From positions 890 to 29,735 of the forward strand of contig DEKO01000174.1 in the NCBI GenBank assembly GCA_002353885.1: 28,846 bases of DNA, written 5' to 3'. The stretch's first letter is position 1. Each line of letters begins with the position of its first letter. Below are positions 5,932 through 13,729 of this stretch, piece by piece. Source of the stretch: Porphyromonadaceae bacterium UBA2720 (GTDB lineage: Bacteria > Bacteroidota > Bacteroidia > Bacteroidales > Muribaculaceae). Below the pieces are notes generated by a model that had not been told where the DNA came from, did not search any database, and worked only from the letters and a program-made list of their open reading frames with translations. The position numbers and the translations under genes are program-made.

Positions 5932-8199
5932 ATGGAAAACATTCAAGCACTCAACAGCGTGGCTTTACGCTATCAGGCCATCTATCTGGACATCAACCGT
6001 GACGACATCGACATGACGTCGCGCATCACCACACCTGTTGCCGCCTTTGCCGCCAGGCTGGCTGAGAACGGTTTCGGCATGACCGAGGAACTGCTGCATG
6101 CGCTCAATGATGTGCCGACCCATGCGCTAGTCGACATCACAAGGTTCATCAACGATGTGATGGGCATTGAGCTCAACTGGACTCCACTGGTCAAGGGCTG
6201 GAACATCCCCACTGGTGAGACTCGATTTGACCATCTGGTCACCCTCATGGCCAACTTGCTCAAGCACGACATGGACATACCAGGCACGACTCTGCCTTGC
6301 GGTCACCTCATCCCCAATGGTACGTTCCCCATCGAGCGCTATAACGGTTGCCCCTTCTGTGGCACACCATTCCGGACCAGCGATTGGGTCTACAAGGGCC
6401 AGGGCAGCAAACTGAAGTTATTGCGTCTGTTCACCAGCGATGACTTGCATCGCGTCTTTCGTGCACTGCTCGAGTCGGCCACTCCACTTGATGCGACCCA
6501 GAAGGACTCGTTGCTGCAGTTGCTCCAGCTCATGCCACTGCCCGAGGATGTCGACATCAGCATGAAGGAGACCCTCATGCTGGTGGTGAGCCAACTGGTC
6601 AAACTAGGACAAGACCAACAAGCCGGCACCTTGCTGCGTACACCCACCGATGTGCTCCGCTATCTGTGGTATGAGAAGACCGGACAGGTGCAAATCATCG
6701 AGCCCCGCACGCTCATCGGCCATGCCCGCAAGCTTTATAGCCACTTGTGGGGTCCGTTGGACCGTGGTGTCGAAGCTCAAGAGGCCATGAAGCAGCGGCT
6801 GCGGCTGAAGTATGACCGCCGCACATGCCGTCGCATCGCAGGGTGGCTCAACGAGCTGCCGATGTCGGTTCCTCAAGCTGCCGAGGCCATGAACCCCAAG
6901 CGCGGGATGTGGGTACGCATGATTCATGCCTTGCGTCTGGGCGAGTACTCTCGCCGGCCAGGGTATGAGCGTCTAGCTCACTTGTTAGACATCTTCTACA
7001 AGCACGACTACAGCACATGGCAGGGCCGCATCGAGCATGCCCGCCATGCCAACGACACCGCCACCGTTCTGGGCATGCTGCAGCAGCGTCCCGGCATGTT
7101 TGCCCGGTGCCTGTTTGCAACGATGCTGCATTTTGGAGCCGACCCGGTACTTGCAGCATTTGAAGCTGTTTCTGACCAGATGCCCGCACGCTTGCTGCTG
7201 TCGCTGTGCAACTCGGCACAGGATTATTTTGATCCCAAGCAGACGCGCCTGGCACGCCCTATCACCGGCGGCACGCACGTCATCGAGCCCAATGCGCTGC
7301 TAGTGCTGTGTGACGAAACCGAGCGCGAGCTGATGGTTCAAGGCGTAATGGACATCTACCAGCAGTCAATGCAACGACGCTATGCTGCCCAACCCACCCA
7401 GAGTCGAACCATCTACATCCACCCACAGCTGCACAACATCCCACTCAGCGTGGGCGACCGCAGCACCACCATTCAGGACACCTCGTGTGCGCTGATGGGC
7501 ACACGCTTTGCTGTCGAGGGCGAGCAGGTGCGACTGTTCATGCAATGGGGCAAGGGTCTCCATGCCCAACATCTGGACATGGACCTCAGCTGCCGCATCA
7601 GTCTAGCCGATGGCCAAACAGCCGACTGTGCGTACTACAGCCTGACTTGCGTGGGTGCTAAGCACTCGGGCGACATCCGCTCAATTCCCGAGATGGTGGG
7701 TACGGCTGAATATATCGAGCTGTCGCTTCCCGAACTGGAAGCAGCCAATGCTAACTATGTGGTGTTCACGTGCAATGCCTATTCGTATGGCTCAATCTCG
7801 CCCAACCTAGTGGTAGGCTGGATGAACTCAAGTCACCCGATGCGATTGTCCGAGAAGACCGGCGTAGCCTATGATCCATCGTGTGTTCAACATATGGTGC
7901 GCATCAGCGAGAGCAACCTGTCCAAAGGTCTAGTCTTCGGTGTACTTGATGTTAAGCAGCGCGAGATAGTGTGGCTCGAAATGCCCTTTTTGGGGCAGAC
8001 ATTGCAATCGCTCAATGCCGAAGCCATCGAGGCTCTGCTACACCGGCTGCAGCAGAAGGTCACTATCGGCCAGTTGCTCACGCTCAAGGCCCAAGCCCAG
8101 ACATTGACCTTGGTCGACACACCCGAACAGGCCGACGAGGCCTACACCCTCGAGTGGGCCCTCGACCCCGCCGAGGTCACTCGCCTGATTAACTTGTAG
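5932..8199 (+). CDS. RNA-repair-associated protein with RING-like zinc cluster and TerD-like C-terminus
   Basis: This 755-residue protein has no signal peptide or membrane segment, so it is probably cytoplasmic. Residues 123-143 hold a compact Cys/His cluster, C123-G-H125 ... C140-P-F-C143, typical of RING/zinc-ribbon folds. The middle (about 240-480) is helical and includes RPGYERLAHLLDIFYKHDY and RPGMFARCLFATMLHFGADP. Residues about 540-640 resemble TerD: HLDMDLSCRISLADG, AKHSGDI, YIELSLPELEA and NYVVFTCNAYS. The layout recalls the MXAN_6230/SCO0854 RING-domain family, which I remember as occurring near RtcB-type repair genes; this is recognition, not a search result. It follows rtcB and the tRNA-like RNA on the same strand with no separate promoter found, and ends at a strong terminator. 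A scaffold, sensor or RNA-binding cofactor role is likely; no enzyme activity is evident. Confidence 0.72.
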   Translation: MENIQALNSVALRYQAIYLDINRDDIDMTSRITTPVAAFAARLAENGFGMTEELLHALNDVPTHALVDITRFINDVMGIELNWTPLVKGWNIPTGETRFDHLVTLMANLLKHDMDIPGTTLPCGHLIPNGTFPIERYNGCPFCGTPFRTSDWVYKGQGSKLKLLRLFTSDDLHRVFRALLESATPLDATQKDSLLQLLQLMPLPEDVDISMKETLMLVVSQLVKLGQDQQAGTLLRTPTDVLRYLWYEKTGQVQIIEPRTLIGHARKLYSHLWGPLDRGVEAQEAMKQRLRLKYDRRTCRRIAGWLNELPMSVPQAAEAMNPKRGMWVRMIHALRLGEYSRRPGYERLAHLLDIFYKHDYSTWQGRIEHARHANDTATVLGMLQQRPGMFARCLFATMLHFGADPVLAAFEAVSDQMPARLLLSLCNSAQDYFDPKQTRLARPITGGTHVIEPNALLVLCDETERELMVQGVMDIYQQSMQRRYAAQPTQSRTIYIHPQLHNIPLSVGDRSTTIQDTSCALMGTRFAVEGEQVRLFMQWGKGLHAQHLDMDLSCRISLADGQTADCAYYSLTCVGAKHSGDIRSIPEMVGTAEYIELSLPELEAANANYVVFTCNAYSYGSISPNLVVGWMNSSHPMRLSEKTGVAYDPSCVQHMVRISESNLSKGLVFGVLDVKQREIVWLEMPFLGQTLQSLNAEAIEALLHRLQQKVTIGQLLTLKAQAQTLTLVDTPEQADEAYTLEWALDPAEVTRLINL

Positions 8200-8221
8200 G
8201 CAAAAGGCATCATTATTGCAT

Positions 8222-8254
8222 CAGGGCCTTGTCCGTGGCATGGACAAGGCCCTG
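8222..8254 (+). terminator. terminator of the RNA-repair unit
   Basis: CAGGGCCTTGTCC (8222-8234) and GGACAAGGCCCTG (8242-8254) form a perfect 13-bp stem with a 7-nt loop, followed by ACATTTTTTG. It lies 22 nt after the stop of the 755-residue gene and 25 nt from the convergent FMN-binding gene, whose transcription it may also limit. Confidence 0.92.
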
Positions 8255-8278
8255 ACATTTTTTGCCTGCATCGGCCGG

Positions 8279-8722
8279 TTAGTGCTTACGCTTTTTGGTA
8301 GCCTTTTTGGCAGCTTTCTTAGTCGACTTCGAGCTACCAGCCTGCTTCAAGCCCATCTGAATGTTCTTGATGAGTGCCTCGCTGGTGTAAGTGGCGCCTG
8401 TAGCTACGTCTGGTTTGAGTTTGAGAGCCTCAGCTACAGTCAGTCCTTCATACTGAGCGAACACCTTCTTGGTTGCTCGCTGCATATAGGAAGGGCCTTC
8501 TTGATTGGGCAGTGCCTCAATCTTGGTGATGCGTCCGCCAGTGATGGTGATGTTGAGCGGCGTTGTGCCATTGTAACCAATCACTTTCTTGGCAATCTCG
8601 CCTGTGTAGACCACTTGTGTGCCAGCCTTAGTGGTGGCTTTCTTCTTAGCTTGCATGGGCATAGCCGCTGTCATAGCGATAGCAGCAACAGCAAGCAAGG
8701 TCATGAGTTTATTCATTTTCAT
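8279..8722 (-). CDS. secreted FMN-binding domain protein with lysine-rich tail
   Basis: The 147-residue product starts with a signal peptide (MKMNKLMTLLAVAAIAMTAAMPMQA). The rest is an FMN-binding domain: VIGYNGTTPLNITITGGRITKIEAL, then a C-terminal DVATGATYTSEALIKNIQMGL. The T/SGATxxS/T motif is where ApbE attaches FMN covalently to threonine in this family (RnfG/NqrC-like), so a periplasmic flavoprotein in electron transfer is plausible. The tail after the domain (SSKSTKKAAKKATKKRKH) is very basic and unusual. No ApbE or redox partner is nearby. ATGs at 8722 and 8716 are both usable. The gene converges on the RNA-repair unit and has its own promoter. Confidence 0.85.
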   Translation of the reverse strand: MKMNKLMTLLAVAAIAMTAAMPMQAKKKATTKAGTQVVYTGEIAKKVIGYNGTTPLNITITGGRITKIEALPNQEGPSYMQRATKKVFAQYEGLTVAEALKLKPDVATGATYTSEALIKNIQMGLKQAGSSKSTKKAAKKATKKRKH

Positions 8723-8750
8723 CGATAAAATGTTTTATTGTTTTCGGGTG

Positions 8751-8785
8751 CAAAGTTACACATTTGATAGGTGCTAGCGAACAAA
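8751..8785 (-). promoter_or_regulatory. promoter of the FMN-binding protein gene
   Basis: The minus strand has TAACTTTG (8758-8751) and a TTTG at 8785-8782 with a 23-nt spacer, slightly longer than usual. It sits about 30 nt upstream of the ATG. Confidence 0.55.
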
Positions 8786-8844
8786 GTTTAATGATAAAAA
8801 GATAAAAATATGTGAAAATACTTTTATAATCGGGCAATTCGCCG

Positions 8845-8852
8845 TACCTTTG
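8845..8852 (+). promoter_or_regulatory. promoter -7 element of the tsaC operon
   Basis: TACCTTTG matches TAnnTTTG. The -33 position (8821-8824) reads CTTT, a poor match. The inferred start near 8859 supports translation from the ATG at 8893 and not from the in-frame ATG at 8854. Confidence 0.65.
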
Positions 8853-8892
8853 TTTGTTTGAAACACAAGAAGGTGCTTCATACCCATTACCA

Positions 8893-9462
8893 ATGAAAGA
8901 ATTTGAACAAGATATACAAGCATGTGTCGACGTGCTCGAGCGCGGCGGTCTCATCCTCTACCCCACCGACACCATCTGGGGCATTGGCTGCGACGCGACC
9001 AACGCCGAGGCCGTTCGCCGTGTCTACGACCTGAAACGCCGTGCCGACAACAAGGCACTGATTGTGCTGCTCGACAGCGAAGAGCACCTTGACCACTATG
9101 TTGTCGATGTGCCTGAGATGGCCTACGAGCTGATGAACGTTGCTGTCAAGCCATTGACTCTGATTTATGAGGGAGCATTTAACCTAGCTCCCAATCTGCT
9201 GGGTGAAAACGACAGTGTTGGCATCCGTGTGCCGCGCGAGGAGTTCTCTCACCAGCTGTGCAAGCGCTTCGGCCGTCCCATCGTGTCGACCAGCGCCAAC
9301 GTCAGCGGCGAGCCCTCGGCTCACATGTTCAGCGAAATCAGTGATTCTATCAAGGCGGGTGTCGACTATGTCGTGGGTTATCGCCAGAATGACACCACTC
9401 CCCACATGGCCAGCAACATCATCTTGTTGCGCGGCGATGGCACCTTTAAAATCATCAGATAA
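8893..9462 (+). CDS. tsaC: L-threonylcarbamoyladenylate synthase (Sua5/YrdC/YciO family)
   Basis: The 189-residue protein makes threonylcarbamoyl-AMP from threonine, bicarbonate and ATP, the first step of the universal t6A37 modification of ANN-decoding tRNAs. Family features are GGLILYPTDTIWGIGCDA near the N-terminus, KRRADNKALIVLL, VGIRVP and PIVSTSANVSGEPS. It is a single YrdC domain without the C-terminal Sua5 extension. I chose the ATG at 8893 (MKEFEQDIQA) because the 13 extra codons from 8854 overlap the predicted transcription start. It heads the plus-strand gene string running to 16764, and its stop is 2 nt from the next start. Confidence 0.92.
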   Translation: MKEFEQDIQACVDVLERGGLILYPTDTIWGIGCDATNAEAVRRVYDLKRRADNKALIVLLDSEEHLDHYVVDVPEMAYELMNVAVKPLTLIYEGAFNLAPNLLGENDSVGIRVPREEFSHQLCKRFGRPIVSTSANVSGEPSAHMFSEISDSIKAGVDYVVGYRQNDTTPHMASNIILLRGDGTFKIIR

Positions 9463-9464
9463 CC

Positions 9465-10883
9465 GTGCTCAACGAAAACATACAGCGCACCAAATATGTT
9501 GTGGGCGACCTATTGTCGTCGGGATTGGCCTGGTTCTGCTATAACTGCATGCGCTATTCGCTAGATCCTATCCATAGTGGTTTCAACACGCTAGGGACCT
9601 TTCTCAGTTCGAATGTTGTCGTCATCGGACAGCTATTGTTTCCGTTGTTGATGATGGCAGTCTACTACCTGTCGGGATACTACAACGAGGTTTTCCGCAA
9701 GTCGCGACTTCAAGAGGTGTTCACGACCTTCTGGAGCACAGCCATCGTGACATTGATTATTTTCTTCCTGGCACTGATCAATGACACAGCCCCGCGCCGG
9801 CGGGTCAACTATGAGATGATAGCCTTGCTGTGGGGCACTCTGTTCATCACAGTCTATGTGGTGCGTTGCCTGTTCACAAGCTACACTTCGCACATGATCA
9901 AGTCGCGCCAATGGAGTTTTAATACCCTGATTATCGGCCGCGGGGCAGCAGGCGTAGCTTTTGGAAAGAAGCTGGATGCGATGCCCCAGTCGCTGGGCTA
10001 CAAAATTTTGGGCTATGTTAGCATCCCTGGCGAAAACGATGTCAAAGAAGTATCGCTGCCATGCTATGAGCTGTCGCACATCCGCGAGGCATGCCAGACT
10101 CATCACATCGAGGAGCTTATTGTTGTGCCAACACGCCAGAACTCTGATGCTGTACTCGACACGGTCAACCAGCTATTTGAGTTGAACCTTCCGATCAAGG
10201 TGACCCCCGACCACTTCAATGTCATGCTGTCGCAGGTGCGCATCAGCGACATGGTGGGCGATCCACTGGTCGACATCTCAGGCAGCAGCATGAGTGAGAG
10301 CGGCAAGAACATCAAGCGTGTGCTCGACATCATCCTGTCGGTACTGGTGCTGATTGTGGTATCACCCTTGCTACTGGCCGTTGCCATTGCCATCAAACTC
10401 GACTCAAAGGGCCCAGTGTTCTACAGCCAGGAACGTGTGGGCTATCATAATGTGCCTTTCAACATCTACAAATTCCGCTCGATGGTGCAGAATGCCGAGC
10501 AGAACAATCGACCACAACTCACCTGCGACGAAGACCCGCGTGTGACTCGAGTAGGACGTTTCCTGCGCAAGTACCGCATCGACGAGCTGCCGCAGTTCTG
10601 GAATGTCATTAAGGGTGACATGAGCATAGTCGGCCCTCGTCCCGAGCGCCAGTATTACATCGACCAGATAACGCAACGTGTGCCCTCCTACGCTCTGTTG
10701 CACCAGGTGCGACCGGGCATTACGTCGATGGGCATGGTCAAGTATGGTTACGCACAAAATGTCGACCAGATGATAGAGCGTCTGAGCTACGATTTGCTCT
10801 ATCTCGAGAACATGTCGCTGATCAATGATTTCAAGATCATGGTTTATACCATTAAGACCATCGTCACAGGCAAAGGGATGTAG
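9465..10883 (+). CDS. exopolysaccharide polyprenyl-phosphate sugar phosphotransferase (WcaJ/WbaP-like)
   Basis: The 472-residue protein should transfer a sugar-1-phosphate from a nucleotide sugar to undecaprenyl phosphate, the membrane step that starts a polysaccharide repeat unit. The N-terminal part (about 1-135) has several hydrophobic spans, a Rossmann-like region follows (TLIIGRGAAGVAFGKKL, about 150-250), and residues about 280-472 are a bacterial sugar transferase domain: KRVLDIILSVLVLIVVSPLL, GPVFYSQERVG, YKFRSM, RVGRFLRKYRIDELPQFWNV, GDMSIVGPRPE and RPGITSMG. The start is GTG at 9465, just past the tsaC stop, implying translational coupling. Housekeeping tsaC, clcA and fmt surround it. 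It could initiate synthesis for the export genes at 18218-24057. Confidence 0.92.
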   Translation: MLNENIQRTKYVVGDLLSSGLAWFCYNCMRYSLDPIHSGFNTLGTFLSSNVVVIGQLLFPLLMMAVYYLSGYYNEVFRKSRLQEVFTTFWSTAIVTLIIFFLALINDTAPRRRVNYEMIALLWGTLFITVYVVRCLFTSYTSHMIKSRQWSFNTLIIGRGAAGVAFGKKLDAMPQSLGYKILGYVSIPGENDVKEVSLPCYELSHIREACQTHHIEELIVVPTRQNSDAVLDTVNQLFELNLPIKVTPDHFNVMLSQVRISDMVGDPLVDISGSSMSESGKNIKRVLDIILSVLVLIVVSPLLLAVAIAIKLDSKGPVFYSQERVGYHNVPFNIYKFRSMVQNAEQNNRPQLTCDEDPRVTRVGRFLRKYRIDELPQFWNVIKGDMSIVGPRPERQYYIDQITQRVPSYALLHQVRPGITSMGMVKYGYAQNVDQMIERLSYDLLYLENMSLINDFKIMVYTIKTIVTGKGM

Positions 10884-10887
10884 TTTC

Positions 10888-10944
10888 ATGAACAATTTTG
10901 ACGGCTTGACCACCATCGAAGGACCGCTCCCAGAAGAACGATGA
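10888..10944 (+). CDS. possible 18-residue peptide overlapping the ClC gene start
   Basis: A short frame MNNFDGLTTIEGPLPEER fills the gap between the sugar transferase gene and the ClC gene. Its TGA overlaps the next ATG in an ATGA arrangement, which often marks coupled translation. I do not recognise it. It may be a coupling peptide, a remnant, or chance in a 57-nt gap. Confidence 0.25.
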   Translation: MNNFDGLTTIEGPLPEER

Positions 10945-12731
10945 CAAGCAATTGGATACATCGCATACACACATGGCGCGAGCACAACTTGAGCGAGCGC
11001 AACTTTGTGTCACTGCTGGCTTTGCTGGTGGGTGTTGCTGCCGGCCTTGCAGCTGTGCTGCTCAAGTTCTTGATTGGCTCAATCGCGCAACTGGTCGAGA
11101 GCACAGTCAGTGCGACCCAAGGCAACTGGCAATATCTTGTGTTTCCGGCCATTGGCATCTTGTTGAGCGCATTGTATGTGCGTTACATGGTGCGCGACAA
11201 CATCTCACATGGCGTGACGCGGGTGCTCTATGCCATCGCCTTAAAAAAGAGTCGACTGAAAGTCAAGAACATGTATGCTTCTTTGATTGCCTCGTCGATG
11301 ACCATCGGCTTCGGTGGCTCGGTGGGAGCCGAGGGTCCTATCGTCTTCACAGGCGCTGCCATTGGCTCCAATCTGGGCCAGGTGTTCAAGCTCTCGCCCC
11401 AGACGCTGATGCTGCTGGTGGGCTGCGGTGCAGCCGCTGGCATTGCGGGCATCTTCAAGGCCCCAATAGCCGGTGTTCTGTTCACCATCGAGGTGCTGAT
11501 GCTTGACTTGACAGCGGCGCGAGCGATGCCCCTGATTTTGGCCTCGGTGTGTGGTGCCACGGTGTCTTATATCTTCACGGGCTACAATGTGGAGTTTTTC
11601 TTCTCTCAGAGCGAACCTTTCTATGCCAGCCGCATCCCGTTTGTCGTGCTGTTGGGTGTGTTCTGCGGATTTGTGTCGCTCTACTTCATGGGCACAGTCA
11701 GTGCCATGGAGGACATGTTCAAGCGCATCAGCAGCGGCCGTGTGCGTTATGTTATCGGTGCATTGACGCTGAGCGTGCTCATCTTCATGTTGCCCCCGCT
11801 CTATGGCGAGGGCTATGGCGCCATCACCCATCTGCTCAACGGTGAGGTGGCCGAGGTATTTGACAATAGCCTGTTCTACGGCTACCGCGACACCATGTGG
11901 GGCGTGCTTCTGTTCATCCTGATGCTGTGTGCGATGAAGGGCTTTGCTACCGCCGCCACCAATGGTGCCGGTGGTGTGGGCGGGACCTTTGCCCCCTCGC
12001 TCTATGTGGGCTGCATGGCAGGTTTCTTCTTTGCCTACCTGTTCAACCAGACTGGAATTGTCGATGCTTCGATGCCATTATCGATCAAGAACTTTGCCCT
12101 CATGGGCATGGCTGGTGTCATGGCTGGTGTCATGCATGCGCCACTGATGGCCATCTTCCTCACTGCCGAGATGACTGGCGGCTATGACCTGTTCTTGCCA
12201 CTGCTCATCGTGGCGGCAATCAGCTACGGCACATCCCGCATTTTCACGCCCTATGGCATCTATGCGCGGCGTTTAGCCAAGCGTGGCCAGTTGCTCACCC
12301 ACGAGAAAGACCAGAGTGTACTCACGCTACTGACCATGGACAGCGTCATCGAGACCGACTTCGTCAGTGTGAGCCCCGACATGAATCTCAAACAGATGGT
12401 CAAGGTCATCGCCCAGAGCAACCGCAACCTGTTTCCCGTCACCGACGACGACACGGTGCTGGTGGGCGTGGTGCAACTGGATGACATCCGCAACATCATG
12501 TTCCGGCCCGACCTCTATCACCGCATCAAGGTCAACGACTTCATGACAGTCCCATCACACAAAGTGTTGGTCGACATGCCCATGGAACAGGTGATGAAAA
12601 TCTTTGAAGATAGTGGGGCATGGAACTTGCCTGTTGTGGACCACGAAGGGCACTATGTGGGTTTCGTATCCAAATCCAAGATTTTCAACAATTATCGACA
12701 GGTGTTGCAACGGCTTGACTTAATCAATTGA
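10941..12731 (+). CDS. ClC-family chloride channel/transporter with two CBS domains
   Basis: This 596-residue inner-membrane protein has the ClC fold (about residues 20-440) followed by two cytoplasmic CBS domains (about 466-525 and 531-590). ClC signatures are ISHGVTRVL in place of GSGIP, GSVGAEGPIV carrying the gating glutamate E131, GIFKAPIAGVLFTIE, GGVGGTFAPSLYVG and GVMHAPLMAIFLTAEMTGGYDLFLP. Retention of E131 fits a gated channel or H+/Cl- exchanger; the direction cannot be told. CBS pairs usually bind adenine nucleotides and regulate transport. From memory, tsaC, ClC and fmt are neighbours in other Bacteroidales, so this gene belongs to the conserved backbone of the operon. Confidence 0.93.
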   Translation: MTSNWIHRIHTWREHNLSERNFVSLLALLVGVAAGLAAVLLKFLIGSIAQLVESTVSATQGNWQYLVFPAIGILLSALYVRYMVRDNISHGVTRVLYAIALKKSRLKVKNMYASLIASSMTIGFGGSVGAEGPIVFTGAAIGSNLGQVFKLSPQTLMLLVGCGAAAGIAGIFKAPIAGVLFTIEVLMLDLTAARAMPLILASVCGATVSYIFTGYNVEFFFSQSEPFYASRIPFVVLLGVFCGFVSLYFMGTVSAMEDMFKRISSGRVRYVIGALTLSVLIFMLPPLYGEGYGAITHLLNGEVAEVFDNSLFYGYRDTMWGVLLFILMLCAMKGFATAATNGAGGVGGTFAPSLYVGCMAGFFFAYLFNQTGIVDASMPLSIKNFALMGMAGVMAGVMHAPLMAIFLTAEMTGGYDLFLPLLIVAAISYGTSRIFTPYGIYARRLAKRGQLLTHEKDQSVLTLLTMDSVIETDFVSVSPDMNLKQMVKVIAQSNRNLFPVTDDDTVLVGVVQLDDIRNIMFRPDLYHRIKVNDFMTVPSHKVLVDMPMEQVMKIFEDSGAWNLPVVDHEGHYVGFVSKSKIFNNYRQVLQRLDLIN

Positions 12732-12756
12732 GAACACCTAGAAATTTAAATCACTT

Positions 12757-13728
12757 ATGACAAAAGACGAACTGAAAATAGTTTTTTTCGGAACTCCTGA
12801 CTTCGCAGTAGAGAGTTTGCGCCGATTGGTTGATGGCAAATATAACATCGTGGGCGTGGTCACCATGCCCGACAAACCTGCAGGCCGTGGTCATCACATG
12901 CTGCAAAGTGATGTCAAGAAATATGCCCTGTCACGGTCGTTGCACCTGTTGCAACCAGTCAACCTCAAAGACGAGGCCTTTGTCAGTGAGCTGCGCAGTC
13001 TCGATGCCGACTTGTTCATCGTCATTGCCTTCAGGATGTTGCCCCAGGTGGTGTGGCAGATGCCCAGGCTGGGTACGTTCAACTTGCACGCATCGCTACT
13101 GCCCAAGTACCGCGGTGCCGCTCCCATCAACTGGGCAGTGATGAACGGCGACACCCAGACTGGTGTGACCACCTTCTTCCTCAAGCACGAGATTGACACA
13201 GGCGACATCATCCAGCAGCAGAGCATCGACATTGGTCGCACCGACAATGTCGAGGTCGTCCACGACCGCCTGATGATGCTGGGAGCCGACATGGTGCTTG
13301 AGACTGTTGATGCCATCATTGCAGGAACGGTCAAGCCCATTCCTCAGGAACAATTGCTCACCGCCGGTGAGCAACCCACTCCAGCACCAAAGATCTTCAA
13401 AGACACTTGCCGCATCGACTGGTCGTGGCCCGCCGAGCGGGTATACAACCACATCCGTGGCCTCAGCCCCTACCCCGCCGCGTGGACAATTCTCACCGAC
13501 CAAGAAAACCAGCAGTGGAACCTCAAACTTTTTCAGACCGGTGAGCCATTGCCGCTGCCGTGGCAGATGAGCCCTGGTGAGACCATTGTCAACACCAAGA
13601 TGCTGGCCATTGCCTGCAGCGACGGTCTGATAGAGGTGCAATCTCTGCAACCTGCTGGGAAAAAACGCATGTCTGCCGAAGAGTTCTTGCGTGGGCTGCG
13701 CTATAGCGGCAAACTGAAGTGCAACTAG
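12757..13728 (+). CDS. fmt: methionyl-tRNA formyltransferase
   Basis: This 323-residue enzyme formylates Met-tRNAfMet with 10-formyl-tetrahydrofolate, needed for efficient translation initiation. The N-terminal Rossmann domain begins KIVFFGTPDFAVESL. Catalytic residues are visible as N109 and H111 in FNLHASLLPKYRGAAPINW and D147 in IDTGDII. The C-terminal OB-like domain (about 210-315) includes RIDWSWPAERVYNHIRGLSPYPAAW. Length is normal. It starts 25 nt after the ClC gene and its stop is 1 nt from the MBOAT start. Confidence 0.96.
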   Translation: MTKDELKIVFFGTPDFAVESLRRLVDGKYNIVGVVTMPDKPAGRGHHMLQSDVKKYALSRSLHLLQPVNLKDEAFVSELRSLDADLFIVIAFRMLPQVVWQMPRLGTFNLHASLLPKYRGAAPINWAVMNGDTQTGVTTFFLKHEIDTGDIIQQQSIDIGRTDNVEVVHDRLMMLGADMVLETVDAIIAGTVKPIPQEQLLTAGEQPTPAPKIFKDTCRIDWSWPAERVYNHIRGLSPYPAAWTILTDQENQQWNLKLFQTGEPLPLPWQMSPGETIVNTKMLAIACSDGLIEVQSLQPAGKKRMSAEEFLRGLRYSGKLKCN

Positions 13729-13729
13729 C

